A DNA stretch of 64,000 bases, taken from Mycobacterium asiaticum. GTDB lineage: Bacteria; Actinomycetota; Actinomycetes; Mycobacteriales; Mycobacteriaceae. Under the pieces are notes generated by a model, which saw only the letters and a list, made by a program, of their open reading frames with translations, was not told the DNA's origin and ran no database searches. This document shows, in pieces, positions 28,635 through 36,796 of this stretch (within the stretch, counting starts at the first letter, position 1; every line of letters starts with the position of its first letter). The translations under genes and the position numbers were made by a program. The stretch spans positions 1-64,000 of the forward strand of contig NZ_LZMH01000008.1 in the NCBI RefSeq assembly GCF_001673635.1. The letters run 5' to 3'.

Positions 28635-29048
28635 CTACTTCGGCGCGGTGAGCTCCAACGCGATGTTGTCCGGGTCGCGGAACTCCAGAATGTAGGACGG
28701 CCCGATGTCTTTGATCGGCCCGTGGGCGACGCCCAGTTCGTCGAGATGAGTTGCGGCAGTTTCTAATTCGTCTTTGGTGGCCACGCGGAACGCCAGGTGG
28801 TCCAGGCCGACGCGATTCTCGTCGAAGCGATCGGTTGCCACCGGCCGCAGGCCCAGCAGGCCACCGCCCATGTCATAGATGACCCCGCCGAACAGGAACC
28901 CCAGCCGGTTGCGCAGCTTCTCGTCGGCGTTCTCGGGAATCTCGATCAGGACCGGCCAGTCGAAGACGCTCTCGTAGAACTGGCGTGATCGCTCGATGTC
29001 GGTGACGGTCAGCCGTACGTGCGCGAACGACGTGCTCGTGAGGGCCAT
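28635..29048 (-). CDS. VOC-fold (glyoxalase/dioxygenase-like) protein
   Basis: A 137-aa VOC protein, second of two neighbouring but only distantly similar ones. FAHVRLTVTDIERSRQFYESV opens the first unit, LDHLAFRVATKDEL the second, and YILEFRDPDNIALEL closes it. Possible metal ligands are H10, H in LDHLAF and E in ALEL. Same strand as the previous VOC gene with a 51-bp gap and divergent, 20 bp apart, from the F420-type oxidoreductase gene. Confidence 0.8.
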   Translation of the reverse strand: MALTSTSFAHVRLTVTDIERSRQFYESVFDWPVLIEIPENADEKLRNRLGFLFGGVIYDMGGGLLGLRPVATDRFDENRVGLDHLAFRVATKDELETAATHLDELGVAHGPIKDIGPSYILEFRDPDNIALELTAPK

Positions 29049-29068
29049 TCGGCCATGGTGCCAGAATC

Positions 29069-29965
29069 GTGCCTGTGCAGATAGGTATGACCATGCCGGT
29101 GATGGAGCCCGACCTCGACGCGACGCTGCTCAAGACGTGGGCGGAGGCGATCGACACCGGCCCGTTCTCGTCGCTGTGCTGGGGCGAACGCATTGCCTTC
29201 GACAATCCGGACAGCCTGACGCTGCTCGGCGCGCTATCGGCATGGACCGATCGCGTGCGGCTGGTGACGACGGTGATCGTGCCGCAGCTGCACGATCCGG
29301 TCATGCTGGCCAAGGCGCTGGCCACCGGCGACCTGCTCAGCGGCGGCCGGCTGACGGTCGGCATCGGGGTGGGCGGCAGGCACGAGGACTACAACGCTGT
29401 CGGGGCCGACCCCAAGACACAGACCATGCGCGCCATGGCCGAGCGTGTCGCCGTGATGAAACGGGTCTGGGCCGGGGAGAAGACCACCGATTCGGTGCGG
29501 CCGGTGGGACCGCCGCCGGTCCAGGCCGGCGGGCCGCGGCTGCTCGTCGGCACCATCGGGCCCAAAACCGTACGCAGCGCTGCCAACTGGGCCGACGGCA
29601 TGGCGGGAACCACCCTGAACCTGGACGTCGTCCAGCAGAACGAACTGTTCGACGTGGCCCGCGCGGCCTGGAAAGAGGCAGGCAAGCCGGCGCCCCACCT
29701 GGCCACGTCCTTCTGGTTCGCGTTCGGTGGGCCCGACGAAGCCCGCGACCAGGTCCACCGGCATCTGCGCCGTTACATGAACTGGATCCCCGCCGAGTAC
29801 GTCGACGCGATGGCGCCGACCACTGGGTGGGCGGGCAGCGAGGACGAGCTGCTGGCGGTGCTGCGCAAGTTCGCCGACATCGGCACCGACGAAGTGCACC
29901 TGATCCCCACCAGCGCGGACATCGGGCAGCTCCGGCGCGCCGCCGACGTCGCCGCCGCCCTCTGA
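29069..29965 (+). CDS. LLM-class F420-dependent oxidoreductase
   Basis: A 298-aa luciferase-like monooxygenase-fold protein of the kind that uses coenzyme F420 in mycobacteria. Typical blocks: GERIAFDNPDSLTLLGALSAWTDRVRL, a VGIGVGGRHEDY phosphate-binding segment, and PRLLVGTIGPKTVRSAANWADG. GTG start (VPVQIGM); an in-frame ATG six codons later is an alternative. Substrate unknown. Convergent with the potassium channel gene, one base apart. Confidence 0.85.
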   Translation: MPVQIGMTMPVMEPDLDATLLKTWAEAIDTGPFSSLCWGERIAFDNPDSLTLLGALSAWTDRVRLVTTVIVPQLHDPVMLAKALATGDLLSGGRLTVGIGVGGRHEDYNAVGADPKTQTMRAMAERVAVMKRVWAGEKTTDSVRPVGPPPVQAGGPRLLVGTIGPKTVRSAANWADGMAGTTLNLDVVQQNELFDVARAAWKEAGKPAPHLATSFWFAFGGPDEARDQVHRHLRRYMNWIPAEYVDAMAPTTGWAGSEDELLAVLRKFADIGTDEVHLIPTSADIGQLRRAADVAAAL

Positions 29966-29966
29966 G

Positions 29967-31685
29967 TCAGCCGGCCGCCGCGTCGGCGTTCGCCGACTGT
30001 TCGGACGCCTCGCCCTTGCGCAGCGTCGCCAGCAGCTCGCGATACGGACCGACCAGGTAGACGGTGTCCCCGCCCAGCAGTTGGGCGTCGCGGCGCGGGT
30101 GCAGGGTGACCGGTGCGTCCGGTCGGGTGATCGCAATGACGCGGGTCTGGGTGGACAGCTCGCGCATCGGGATGCCGTCCAGCTCGCTGCCCGGCGCGAC
30201 GTGCATCCCGCCGATCATGAACGAGCGCTGCCCCACCGAGAACGTCCCCAGCACCTGCAGGCCCATCGCGGCGCCGATGAACCACGGGGCGGCCAGGTCG
30301 ACGGTCGAGCGCACGTTGTCGAAGCCGAACCGCTGCGCCACCGCCGAGCCCAGTGAGCGGTCGTAGACCCGCAACACCAGCGGGATGTCGGATCGGCTGC
30401 CCGCAGGCAGAAACCGCGATCCCAGCATCGACCGCAGCACGATCCCGGTCTCGATGTTGACCATGTCGTCCTGAGTCAGCACGGCCACCGCACGCGCCTC
30501 GTCGATGCAGGCCGAGTCCAGGGTCTGCCGCAGCGTCGCATCCCCGAAGATCACCGGCACGTCGAGTTCGGCCACCGAGGACAGGAAGCGGTTGTTCTCG
30601 TCTCGTTCGATGACGGCCACGTCACAGCCCGCCGCCGTCAGGTCAGCGACCACCCGGATGCCGAACGATCCCAGCCCCACCACGACGACGTGGTTGCGCA
30701 GGGACCGCACCTTGCGGGGGCCGGAGGAGATCAGCAGCCGGCGGGTGATCATCAGCTCGGCGAGGAACGCGACGAGGATGGCGGTGCTGATGACGCCGGC
30801 GAACATCAGCAGGATGCTGAACAACCGCAACCAGGTCGGCTGGTTGATGAAGCTGAAGTCGCCATAGCCCACGGTGGCGACCGTCTCGGTGCTGAAGTAG
30901 AGCGCATCGATCCAGGTCATCCCCGGGGGCAGCCGGTAGGAGTAGCGAAGCAGGACCGTCGACCCGAGCAACAGGAACAGCAACGCGACCACCGCCCGAT
31001 AGAACATCGGGTTGACGTCGTTGCGCAGCGCGCGCGCCCCGTCGGCGATCCGGGTGAGCCGGGAGCGGCGGGCCCGGGTTATCGTCGCCTCGCGGACCTT
31101 GATGCCGCGCGCGGCCAGTTCGTCCGCGCTGCCGATCATCGCCGTCCAGTCCCCGGGGTACACCCGGTGATCCCGTCCGGGGCAGGCGACCACCTCGCCC
31201 GGATCGGGGGAGTTCTTGCCACCGATCACTGCGACCGGCGCCAGGTCGCCGTAGAGGTCGCGCAGGGTCGCCTCCCGCGTCACCTCGGCGCCCGAGACGA
31301 CGAACTCCAGGCCGGCCGCCTCGAACGGGTGCGCCGTCTGCGCCAAGCACGCTTCGACGACCGAGGGGGCGGCCAGGTCGGCGACGTCGAGAATGGCCCC
31401 GGTCCCGTTGTCGGCCGTCACCGCTTCCCGCAACACGTCGTTGGCCAGTCGCGCCACCACCCGCACCCGGGCGTTGGCTTTCCTTGCCAGCAAAGCGATT
31501 TCGAGATTCTGCGCGTCGTCGTCCCCGGCGCAGACCACCGCATCGGCCTGCTCGAGGTCAACCGCGGCCAGGCTGTGATCCTTCAGCAGAACGACGTTGG
31601 CGCCGACTTCGTTGAGTTCCTCGATGATCGTTGTCGCCAGCGCGTCCTCGCCGCTGACGATGATGTGGCGCACTAGGTCCCGCAT
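29967..31685 (-). CDS. Two-helix potassium channel with RCK domains on both sides of the pore
   Basis: A 572-aa membrane protein. Order: an N-terminal RCK/TrkA-type domain (about 1-200; its nucleotide loop reads SGEDALA, no GxGxxG), TM1 (about 227-247), selectivity filter TVGYGD at 271-276, TM2 (about 290-312), then a second TrkA-N with intact GLGSFG and a terminal TrkA-C (about 490-560). It should gate K+ flux in response to ligand or nucleotide. The ATG at 31685 (MRDLVRHI) fits the family start; an upstream ATG at 31715 would add ten residues. Confidence 0.88.
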   Translation of the reverse strand: MRDLVRHIIVSGEDALATTIIEELNEVGANVVLLKDHSLAAVDLEQADAVVCAGDDDAQNLEIALLARKANARVRVVARLANDVLREAVTADNGTGAILDVADLAAPSVVEACLAQTAHPFEAAGLEFVVSGAEVTREATLRDLYGDLAPVAVIGGKNSPDPGEVVACPGRDHRVYPGDWTAMIGSADELAARGIKVREATITRARRSRLTRIADGARALRNDVNPMFYRAVVALLFLLLGSTVLLRYSYRLPPGMTWIDALYFSTETVATVGYGDFSFINQPTWLRLFSILLMFAGVISTAILVAFLAELMITRRLLISSGPRKVRSLRNHVVVVGLGSFGIRVVADLTAAGCDVAVIERDENNRFLSSVAELDVPVIFGDATLRQTLDSACIDEARAVAVLTQDDMVNIETGIVLRSMLGSRFLPAGSRSDIPLVLRVYDRSLGSAVAQRFGFDNVRSTVDLAAPWFIGAAMGLQVLGTFSVGQRSFMIGGMHVAPGSELDGIPMRELSTQTRVIAITRPDAPVTLHPRRDAQLLGGDTVYLVGPYRELLATLRKGEASEQSANADAAAG

Positions 31686-31809
31686 AAACACCCACTTACC
31701 GGTTAGCGCCAGCAAAACGCGCGTATGCAGCGAGATGATATGGCGGTGAGCAAGGAATCGGCAGCCTGGGCAACATGATTGTCACCTGAGCAAGGCCAAT
31801 ACTGGTCGG

Positions 31810-32346
31810 GTGCCCTTCATCGAAACCGTCGCCTCCCGCGAGGTCTACCGCAACCCGTGGATGGTGCTGCGCGAAGACGAAATCCGCCGTCCCGACGGCA
31901 CCCCCGGCATTTATGCGGTGGTGGACAAGCCGACGTATGCGCTCGTGATCCCCTACGACGGGGACCGGTTCCGGTTGGTCGAGCAGTTTCGGTATCCCGT
32001 CGGCGCGCGCCGGTGGGAGTTTCCGCAGGGCACCGCACCGGATCTGGCCGCCCAGGAGCCGGTCGCGCTCGCCGAGCGCGAATTGCGCGAGGAGACCGGT
32101 CTGCGCGCGACGTCCTTCGAGGCCCTGGGAATGCTGGACGTCGCACCGGGGATGAGCAGCCAGCGCGGCTGGGCGTTCCTGGCCACCGGGATCTCGGAGG
32201 GACGGGTTGAGCGGGAGCACGAAGAGCAGGACATGCGCAGCGCCTGGTTCCCCCGCGCGGAGGTCGAGCAGATGATGCGGGACGGCGTGATCGCCGACGC
32301 GCAGTCGCTCGCCGCCTACGGGCTGTTCCTGCTGCGTGCGCGGTAA
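31810..32346 (+). CDS. Nudix hydrolase, ADP-ribose pyrophosphatase-like
   Basis: A 178-aa Nudix protein. The Nudix box reads G-TAPDLAAQ-EPVALAERELREETGL (REXXEEXG core intact), with a short insertion before the first Glu as in ADP-ribose/NDP-sugar pyrophosphatases, and a VVDKPTYALVIPYD strand before it. GTG start (VPFIETV). Probable housecleaning of nucleotide sugars. The end of the gene is followed within 10 bp by the first CAAG direct repeat array. Confidence 0.85.
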   Translation: MPFIETVASREVYRNPWMVLREDEIRRPDGTPGIYAVVDKPTYALVIPYDGDRFRLVEQFRYPVGARRWEFPQGTAPDLAAQEPVALAERELREETGLRATSFEALGMLDVAPGMSSQRGWAFLATGISEGRVEREHEEQDMRSAWFPRAEVEQMMRDGVIADAQSLAAYGLFLLRAR

Positions 32347-32355
32347 TCCCGCCTC

Positions 32356-32388
32356 CAAGGATTCTTCAAGAATGCGCCAAGGCCCCTG
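32356..32388 (+). promoter_or_regulatory. Three 11-bp CAAG direct repeats (site 1)
   Basis: Units start at 32356 (CAAGGATTCTT), 32367 (CAAGAATGCGC) and 32378 (CAAGGCCCCTG), exactly 11 bp apart. They point at the gene starting at 32441, 52 bp away. An 11-bp period puts each unit on the same face of the helix, the pattern bound by tandem OmpR/PhoB- or SARP-type winged helices. Confidence 0.65.
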
Positions 32389-32440
32389 CCGGAAAGTCAT
32401 CTGCAACAGCCCGAGATGACGACCGACGAGGGGGATCGAG

Positions 32441-34138
32441 ATGTCAGTCGAGTCAGTGCACGTGCACAACGTCTACCCGCACACCGACAGCCGCTACGAG
32501 AACGTGGAAGCGACCGTCACGTTCGCCGTGGACCCCGAAGCGCTGGCCAACGAGCGCATCGTCGACCTCAAGCTCGCACCCCGCGACCACGACGGCCTCG
32601 TCCGCTACACAGCCGACCTGCGCCTGCTCCGTCCGGTGAGCGGCGGCAACGGCAAGCTGCTGTTCGTCGTGCCCAACCGCGGCGTCCCCACCAACGCGCC
32701 ATGGCTGAAGGGCGGATTTCTGCTGAACCGCGGCTGGACCATCGCCTCCTGCGGCTGGCAGTGGGACGTGCAGCGCGGTCCGGCCATCCTGGGCCTGACG
32801 GCACCCCAGGCCGACGTGGCCCCCGGCTTCATGCGGCTGGAGTGGCGCTCGGACGTCGTCCGCGAAGACCACGCCCTGAGCTTCTCGGCTCCCGAGGTCG
32901 AGTCCATCCCTGGTGCTGACGTGCTGTTCAAGTTCACCGACTACCCCACGATCGACGTTGACGACCCGGAGGCGGTGCTGACCGTGCGCACGGCCCCCAA
33001 CGCCGAGCCGGTGATCATCCCCCGCGAGACCTGGCGCTTCACCGACGAGACGCACGTCGCGCTGGACGGCGGATTCCAGCCGTTCCACTGGTATGAGCTG
33101 GTGTACCGCACCGCGCTGGCCCCGGTCGCGGGCTGCGGGCTGCTGGCTATCCGCGATATCGTTTCGCACCTTCGCGCTGACGGTATCGACCACACCTTCG
33201 CCTACGGCGTCTCCCAAGCCGGCCGGTTGCTGCGCCAGTTCCTCTCCGACGGGCTCAACGTCGACGAGGCCGGGATGCAGGTCTTCGACGGCGTGTTCAG
33301 CGACTTCGCCAGCGCCAACCGGGGCGAGTTCAACCAGCGGTACGCCCAGCCCTCGACCCCCGGCGGCCACGGCGCCGCGGGCCCGATCGGCAACGATGAC
33401 CTGCTCGCGCTGCAGCGCCAGCTCGGCGGCGTCCCGAAGACGATCTTCACCAACAGCGCCACCGAGTACTGGCAGGGCGACGGCGCGCTGGTACACGTCG
33501 ACCCGCACACTGGCGCCGACCTGCCCGAGGACGACGACACCCGCACTTACCTGCTGGCCGGCACCGACCACTTCGGCAGCAGCAAGATCAAGGACGCGCT
33601 GCCCGCCGCCAACCCGGTGCACCACCTCGACGTCACTCCGGTCACTCGGGCGCTGCTCGTAGCGCTGGACAACTGGGTGTCGGACGGCATCGAGCCGCCG
33701 GCCAGCCGCGTCCCGCGGACCAGCGACGGGACCGCCGTGGCCCGTAAGGACGTGTTGTCCCGCTTCGGCTACGCGAACACTCCGGCCCCGGCCTGGTTGC
33801 CCTCGGCGAGCGAGACCGACCTGGTGTCGGCCGTCGACGCGGACGGCAACGAGGTAGCCGGTATCCGGTTGCCCGCGGTCGCCGCACCGCTGGCCACCTA
33901 CACCGGCTGGAACGCCAGGCGGTACGTCGAGGACCTGCCGGAGGTGCTCTACGAGCGGATCGGCAGCAAGCTGCCCTTCCCGCCCGGACGACCGTCGGTT
34001 TCCGAGCGGTACCCGACCAGCGGTGACTACGCCGCCGCGGTCCGCACGGCCGCCGAAGGGCTTGTCGCGCAGCGGTTCCTGCTCACCGACGAGATCGACT
34101 CGGTCGTCAAGAAGGCCGTCGCCCAGTACCCGGCCTGA
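32441..34138 (+). CDS. Alpha/beta hydrolase domain-containing protein
   Basis: A 565-aa protein of the large actinobacterial 'alpha/beta hydrolase domain' family (PF20091 type). N-terminal beta-rich part (about 1-150) with LFVVPNRGVPTNA; the nucleophile elbow is GVSQAGRLL, with candidate acid and base further on (TDHFG, late histidines). No signal peptide. GAGGGGGATCG lies before the ATG. It is downstream of direct-repeat site 1. A long open frame on the opposite strand (32453-34705) is its shadow. Substrate unknown; possibly an ester or lactone in lipid or steroid metabolism. Confidence 0.8.
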   Translation: MSVESVHVHNVYPHTDSRYENVEATVTFAVDPEALANERIVDLKLAPRDHDGLVRYTADLRLLRPVSGGNGKLLFVVPNRGVPTNAPWLKGGFLLNRGWTIASCGWQWDVQRGPAILGLTAPQADVAPGFMRLEWRSDVVREDHALSFSAPEVESIPGADVLFKFTDYPTIDVDDPEAVLTVRTAPNAEPVIIPRETWRFTDETHVALDGGFQPFHWYELVYRTALAPVAGCGLLAIRDIVSHLRADGIDHTFAYGVSQAGRLLRQFLSDGLNVDEAGMQVFDGVFSDFASANRGEFNQRYAQPSTPGGHGAAGPIGNDDLLALQRQLGGVPKTIFTNSATEYWQGDGALVHVDPHTGADLPEDDDTRTYLLAGTDHFGSSKIKDALPAANPVHHLDVTPVTRALLVALDNWVSDGIEPPASRVPRTSDGTAVARKDVLSRFGYANTPAPAWLPSASETDLVSAVDADGNEVAGIRLPAVAAPLATYTGWNARRYVEDLPEVLYERIGSKLPFPPGRPSVSERYPTSGDYAAAVRTAAEGLVAQRFLLTDEIDSVVKKAVAQYPA

Positions 34139-34201
34139 GTTACGCGGGATCGTGTCCCGTCCGGTATCTGGTCGCGTCATCCGTCCAGCAGCATTGGCAC
34201 G

Positions 34202-34693
34202 ATGCGCCGGGGACTCGCATTGCTTGCCGCCATGGCGGTACTGGCTGTGCCGGCGCACCCGGCCAGCGCAGCGACACCGTCCTGGAACGGCAAGTATTCC
34301 CTGGTGAGGTACGCCGCGCAGAAGACCGGCACCAGCGTCGCGGCCACCCAATCCGAAGCCACCTTCAGCGCCGACTACGTCTTTTCGACGGTGTGCTCGG
34401 CCTCGTCGTGTGTCGCTACCGCCAACAACGGGCCCACGCCCAAGAATCCGACGATCGTCGTGCCGTCGCACTACACCTGGGACGGCACCCGGTGGGTCGA
34501 GCGCTTCGACTTCCAGTGGGACTGCTACCTGGGCGAAGGGGTTGCCAAGGCGTGGGCCCCGGCGAAGTCCTGGGCGTTCTACACCCCGCAGCCTGACGGC
34601 TCGCTGCGCGGCACCTGGCACACCGACATTTACGGCGGTCCCTGCCAGGGCACCGTCGAGATGCCGGTGGCGGCATTTCACGCCGGCACCTGA
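34202..34693 (+). CDS. Four-cysteine secreted protein (family copy 1)
   Basis: A 163-aa exported protein with a signal peptide (about 1-24, ending HPASAA). The mature part carries a CSASSCVA pair, a third Cys in FQWDCYLG and a fourth in GGPCQGT, a pattern repeated in the proteins at 43627-44073 and 48476-49000. Similar to the mycobacterial secreted hypothetical family that includes Rv2253 (recalled). Probably an all-beta domain held by two disulfides. No function known. Convergent with the DUF732 gene, with a strong hairpin between them. Confidence 0.75.
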   Translation: MRRGLALLAAMAVLAVPAHPASAATPSWNGKYSLVRYAAQKTGTSVAATQSEATFSADYVFSTVCSASSCVATANNGPTPKNPTIVVPSHYTWDGTRWVERFDFQWDCYLGEGVAKAWAPAKSWAFYTPQPDGSLRGTWHTDIYGGPCQGTVEMPVAAFHAGT

Positions 34694-34714
34694 ACGGGGA
34701 GCCACAACGCCAAA

Positions 34715-34753
34715 CCGGGCCCAAGCAACCCCGTTCGGAGTGCTTGAGCCCGG
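34715..34753. terminator. Bidirectional hairpin between convergent genes
   Basis: Arms CCGGGCCCAAGCA (34715-34727) and TGCTTGAGCCCGG (34741-34753) pair at 12 of 13 positions around a 13-nt loop. It lies between the stops of the genes ending at 34693 and 34772. No U-tract, as usual in mycobacteria. Confidence 0.7.
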
Positions 34754-34771
34754 TGGCTCGGTTCGAGTACG

Positions 34772-35107
34772 TCAGGTGGTGGTGACGTACTGCGGGCAGT
34801 AGGCGCTCGCCGCGTCGACGGCGAATGTCTCTGCGCCGCTGGGGCTCAGGCCGGTCCGCTCGGCCACCCCGCTGTAGACCTGAGCTGACGACTGACCCGC
34901 ATCGAGAGCGGCGCAGACGGCGTGGGCCTCGCTGATCGCGCGCGCGTTGCTGGGCGGGGTGATCCCGTCGGCCTTGATCTGGGCGATGAACGCGTCGTCG
35001 GCGGTGCCGGCGCCCGCGGTGCCGGCGAGGCCGAGGGCGGCGAGCCCGAGGGCAGCGGCGGTCACGGCGGTGCCGGCCAGTGAGGTGGTGAAGCGGTGAG
35101 TGAACAT
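34772..35107 (-). CDS. Secreted DUF732 protein (Rv1291c-like)
   Basis: A 111-aa exported protein. Signal peptide (about 1-33), then a DUF732 helical domain: [13 protein letters not shown], a central AHAVCAALD and a final SAYCPQYV, two cysteines making one disulfide. Length and sequence match M. tuberculosis Rv1291c. GGAGACAACA precedes the ATG at 35107; an in-frame upstream start would break the signal peptide. Direct-repeat site 2 points at this gene from 60 bp upstream. Function unknown. Confidence 0.88.
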   Translation of the reverse strand: MFTHRFTTSLAGTAVTAAALGLAALGLAGTAGAGTADDAFIAQIKADGITPPSNARAISEAHAVCAALDAGQSSAQVYSGVAERTGLSPSGAETFAVDAASAYCPQYVTTT

Positions 35108-35167
35108 TGTTGTCTCCGTGTGGTGATTGGTGGTGGTGGACGCTGGTTGCGTAACCAAAGTTTCGGG

Positions 35168-35200
35168 GCGCAGACTTTCGGAATTCTTTATGGATTCTTG
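35168..35200 (-). promoter_or_regulatory. Three 11-bp CAAG/AAAG direct repeats (site 2)
   Basis: On the minus strand the units are CAAGAATCCAT (35200-35190), AAAGAATTCCG (35189-35179) and AAAGTCTGCGC (35178-35168). They point at the DUF732 gene, ending 60 bp before its start, and also lie only 17 bp upstream of the divergent hydrolase start at 35218. Confidence 0.6.
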
Positions 35201-35217
35201 ATGCCGGTTCGCAAAGA

Positions 35218-36012
35218 ATGAGCCGCATGCTCGAAGTCATCGACAAAGGCCGCTGCACCGAGAAACACCCTGATCCGCTGTTGTTCGTGCACGGCGCCTG
35301 GCATGCGGCGTGGTGCTGGGACGAGCATTTTCTCGACTTCTTTGCGGCCAGGGGCTACCGGGCCGTGGCAATGAGCCTGCGCGGGCATGGTGGTAGCGCC
35401 GGCCGAAATCGGTTGCGCTGGACGCGAATCAGGGACTATGTGGACGACGTCGCGGAAGTCGCGGCGCGGCTGCCGACGGAACCGGTACTGGTGGCGCACT
35501 CCATGGGCGGCTTTACGGCTCAGCATTACCTACAGCGGCACCGCGCCCAGGCGGCCATCCTCGTCACGCCGATTCAGCCCACCGGTGTGCTGCGGTTGAC
35601 CACGAGCATCGCTCGCCGTCACCCGCGCGATTTCGCTAGATGCAACACCGAACTCCGGTTGGAACCACTGGTACGGACGCCGGCCCTGGCGCGCGACCTG
35701 TTCTTCTCGGCGACAATGCCTGCGGCGCAGGTGGACTCATACCAACGGCGGCTGCAGGACGAGTCCTACCGGGCCTTCCTCGACATGCTCGCACTGGACC
35801 TGGTACGAACCAAGCGGGTCAACCGCGTCCCGATGCTGGTGCTGGGTGCCGAACTGGACGCCATCGTCACCGAACGCGAGATCCACCGCACCGCAACGGC
35901 ATACGGCGCCGAGGCAAAGGTGTTTCCGGGCATGGCTCACGACCTGATGCTGGAGGCGGGGTGGCGGGCCGTGGCCGAGACGATCGACGACTGGCTCAGC
36001 CGCAGTGGTTAG
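35218..36012 (+). CDS. Alpha/beta hydrolase
   Basis: A 264-aa alpha/beta hydrolase: oxyanion region [20 protein letters not shown], nucleophile elbow AHSMGGF, acid in LGAELDAIV, base in PGMAHDLM. No signal peptide. Compact esterase or lipase-like enzyme without a recognised substrate. An alternative ATG is at 35227. Divergent from the DUF732 gene with direct-repeat site 2 between; convergent with the type II thioesterase, stops overlapping by 3 bp. Confidence 0.85.
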   Translation: MSRMLEVIDKGRCTEKHPDPLLFVHGAWHAAWCWDEHFLDFFAARGYRAVAMSLRGHGGSAGRNRLRWTRIRDYVDDVAEVAARLPTEPVLVAHSMGGFTAQHYLQRHRAQAAILVTPIQPTGVLRLTTSIARRHPRDFARCNTELRLEPLVRTPALARDLFFSATMPAAQVDSYQRRLQDESYRAFLDMLALDLVRTKRVNRVPMLVLGAELDAIVTEREIHRTATAYGAEAKVFPGMAHDLMLEAGWRAVAETIDDWLSRSG

Positions 36013-36689
36013 GCCGCCACCAGCGTCGACATCAGCGGCCGCAGGGTCTCGAACAAACTCTTGCGGTCACGCAGGTAGAAGTGACCGCCGCGAAGCATCT
36101 GCACCGAGAAGTCGGCCTTGGTCCGCGAACGCCATTGCTGCAGGTCGGCTTCGCTCACGATCGGGTCCTCGCTGCCACCGAAAACGTGGATGGGGCAGGG
36201 CAACTCGCCGGTGCCGGCTTCCTCGTCGGTCATCAGCAATTCCAGGTCGTGGCGGGTGATCGTGACGGCCTGCTCACGCAGGGTGGGCCAGCGGGTCAAT
36301 CCGGCCGGCATCAAACCCATTTCGGACAGGAAGGCCGCGAGTTGGTTGTCGTCGAGTTCCTTGACGACATGCAGCGGCGGCTGAAGATGCGGCGGGGCAT
36401 AGGCGGAGACGAACACCGCCCGCGGGAGCTCGGCACCGGCGGCGGCGCGAACGCACGCCAGCCGGTAGGCCAGCAGGGCGCCGAAGCTGTGCCCGAAGAA
36501 CATGTGCGGTTCGTCCAGCAGGTGACCCAACTGGTCATTGACCTCGTCGACGAGGTCGCGCAACGTGGCGAACCGCGAACGGTTGGGGATCTCGACGGGG
36601 ACTACCTCGATGGCCGGGTCCAGCGCCTTGCGCCAGGCGTTGAATGCCAACCCGCCACCCCCGGCGTGGTGAAAGCAGAACAACCGCAT
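36009..36689 (-). CDS. Type II (editing) thioesterase, TesA/GrsT-like
   Basis: A 226-aa alpha/beta-hydrolase thioesterase of the type II class used by polyketide and non-ribosomal peptide synthases to clear misprimed carrier proteins. FCFHHAGGGG at the N-terminus (oxyanion), GHSFGALLAY with the nucleophile Ser, a FGGSEDPIV acid loop and GGHFYL with the base His. GGGGCGG lies before the ATG. No synthase or carrier protein gene is in the window, so its partner would be elsewhere. Direct-repeat site 3 points at it. Confidence 0.88.
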   Translation of the reverse strand: MRLFCFHHAGGGGLAFNAWRKALDPAIEVVPVEIPNRSRFATLRDLVDEVNDQLGHLLDEPHMFFGHSFGALLAYRLACVRAAAGAELPRAVFVSAYAPPHLQPPLHVVKELDDNQLAAFLSEMGLMPAGLTRWPTLREQAVTITRHDLELLMTDEEAGTGELPCPIHVFGGSEDPIVSEADLQQWRSRTKADFSVQMLRGGHFYLRDRKSLFETLRPLMSTLVAA

Positions 36690-36745
36690 GATGACCGCCC
36701 CTTCGTTCGATCGGCTGGTGGAATCACCATCCCGCGAGGCGCTCA

Positions 36746-36778
36746 ACGGATTCTTGGCGGATCCTTGGAGGAATCTTG
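36746..36778 (-). promoter_or_regulatory. Three 11-bp CAAG direct repeats (site 3)
   Basis: On the minus strand the units are CAAGATTCCTC (36778-36768), CAAGGATCCGC (36767-36757) and CAAGAATCCGT (36756-36746). They point at the thioesterase gene, ending 56 bp before its start; the divergent dehydrogenase start is 18 bp from the other edge. Confidence 0.7.
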
Positions 36779-36796
36779 CAGCTCGGGACAAGGATG

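Noticed and set aside
31741-31800. Extra CAAGG units before the Nudix gene
   Set aside because: Two GAGCAAGG copies occur but 40 bp apart, not in 11-bp phase, and without the RATYC part.
32453-34705. 750-codon open frame on the minus strand
   Set aside because: Entirely antisense to the alpha/beta hydrolase and the secreted protein genes; low-complexity Gly/Arg/Val composition with no family motif, a usual artefact of high-G+C third positions.
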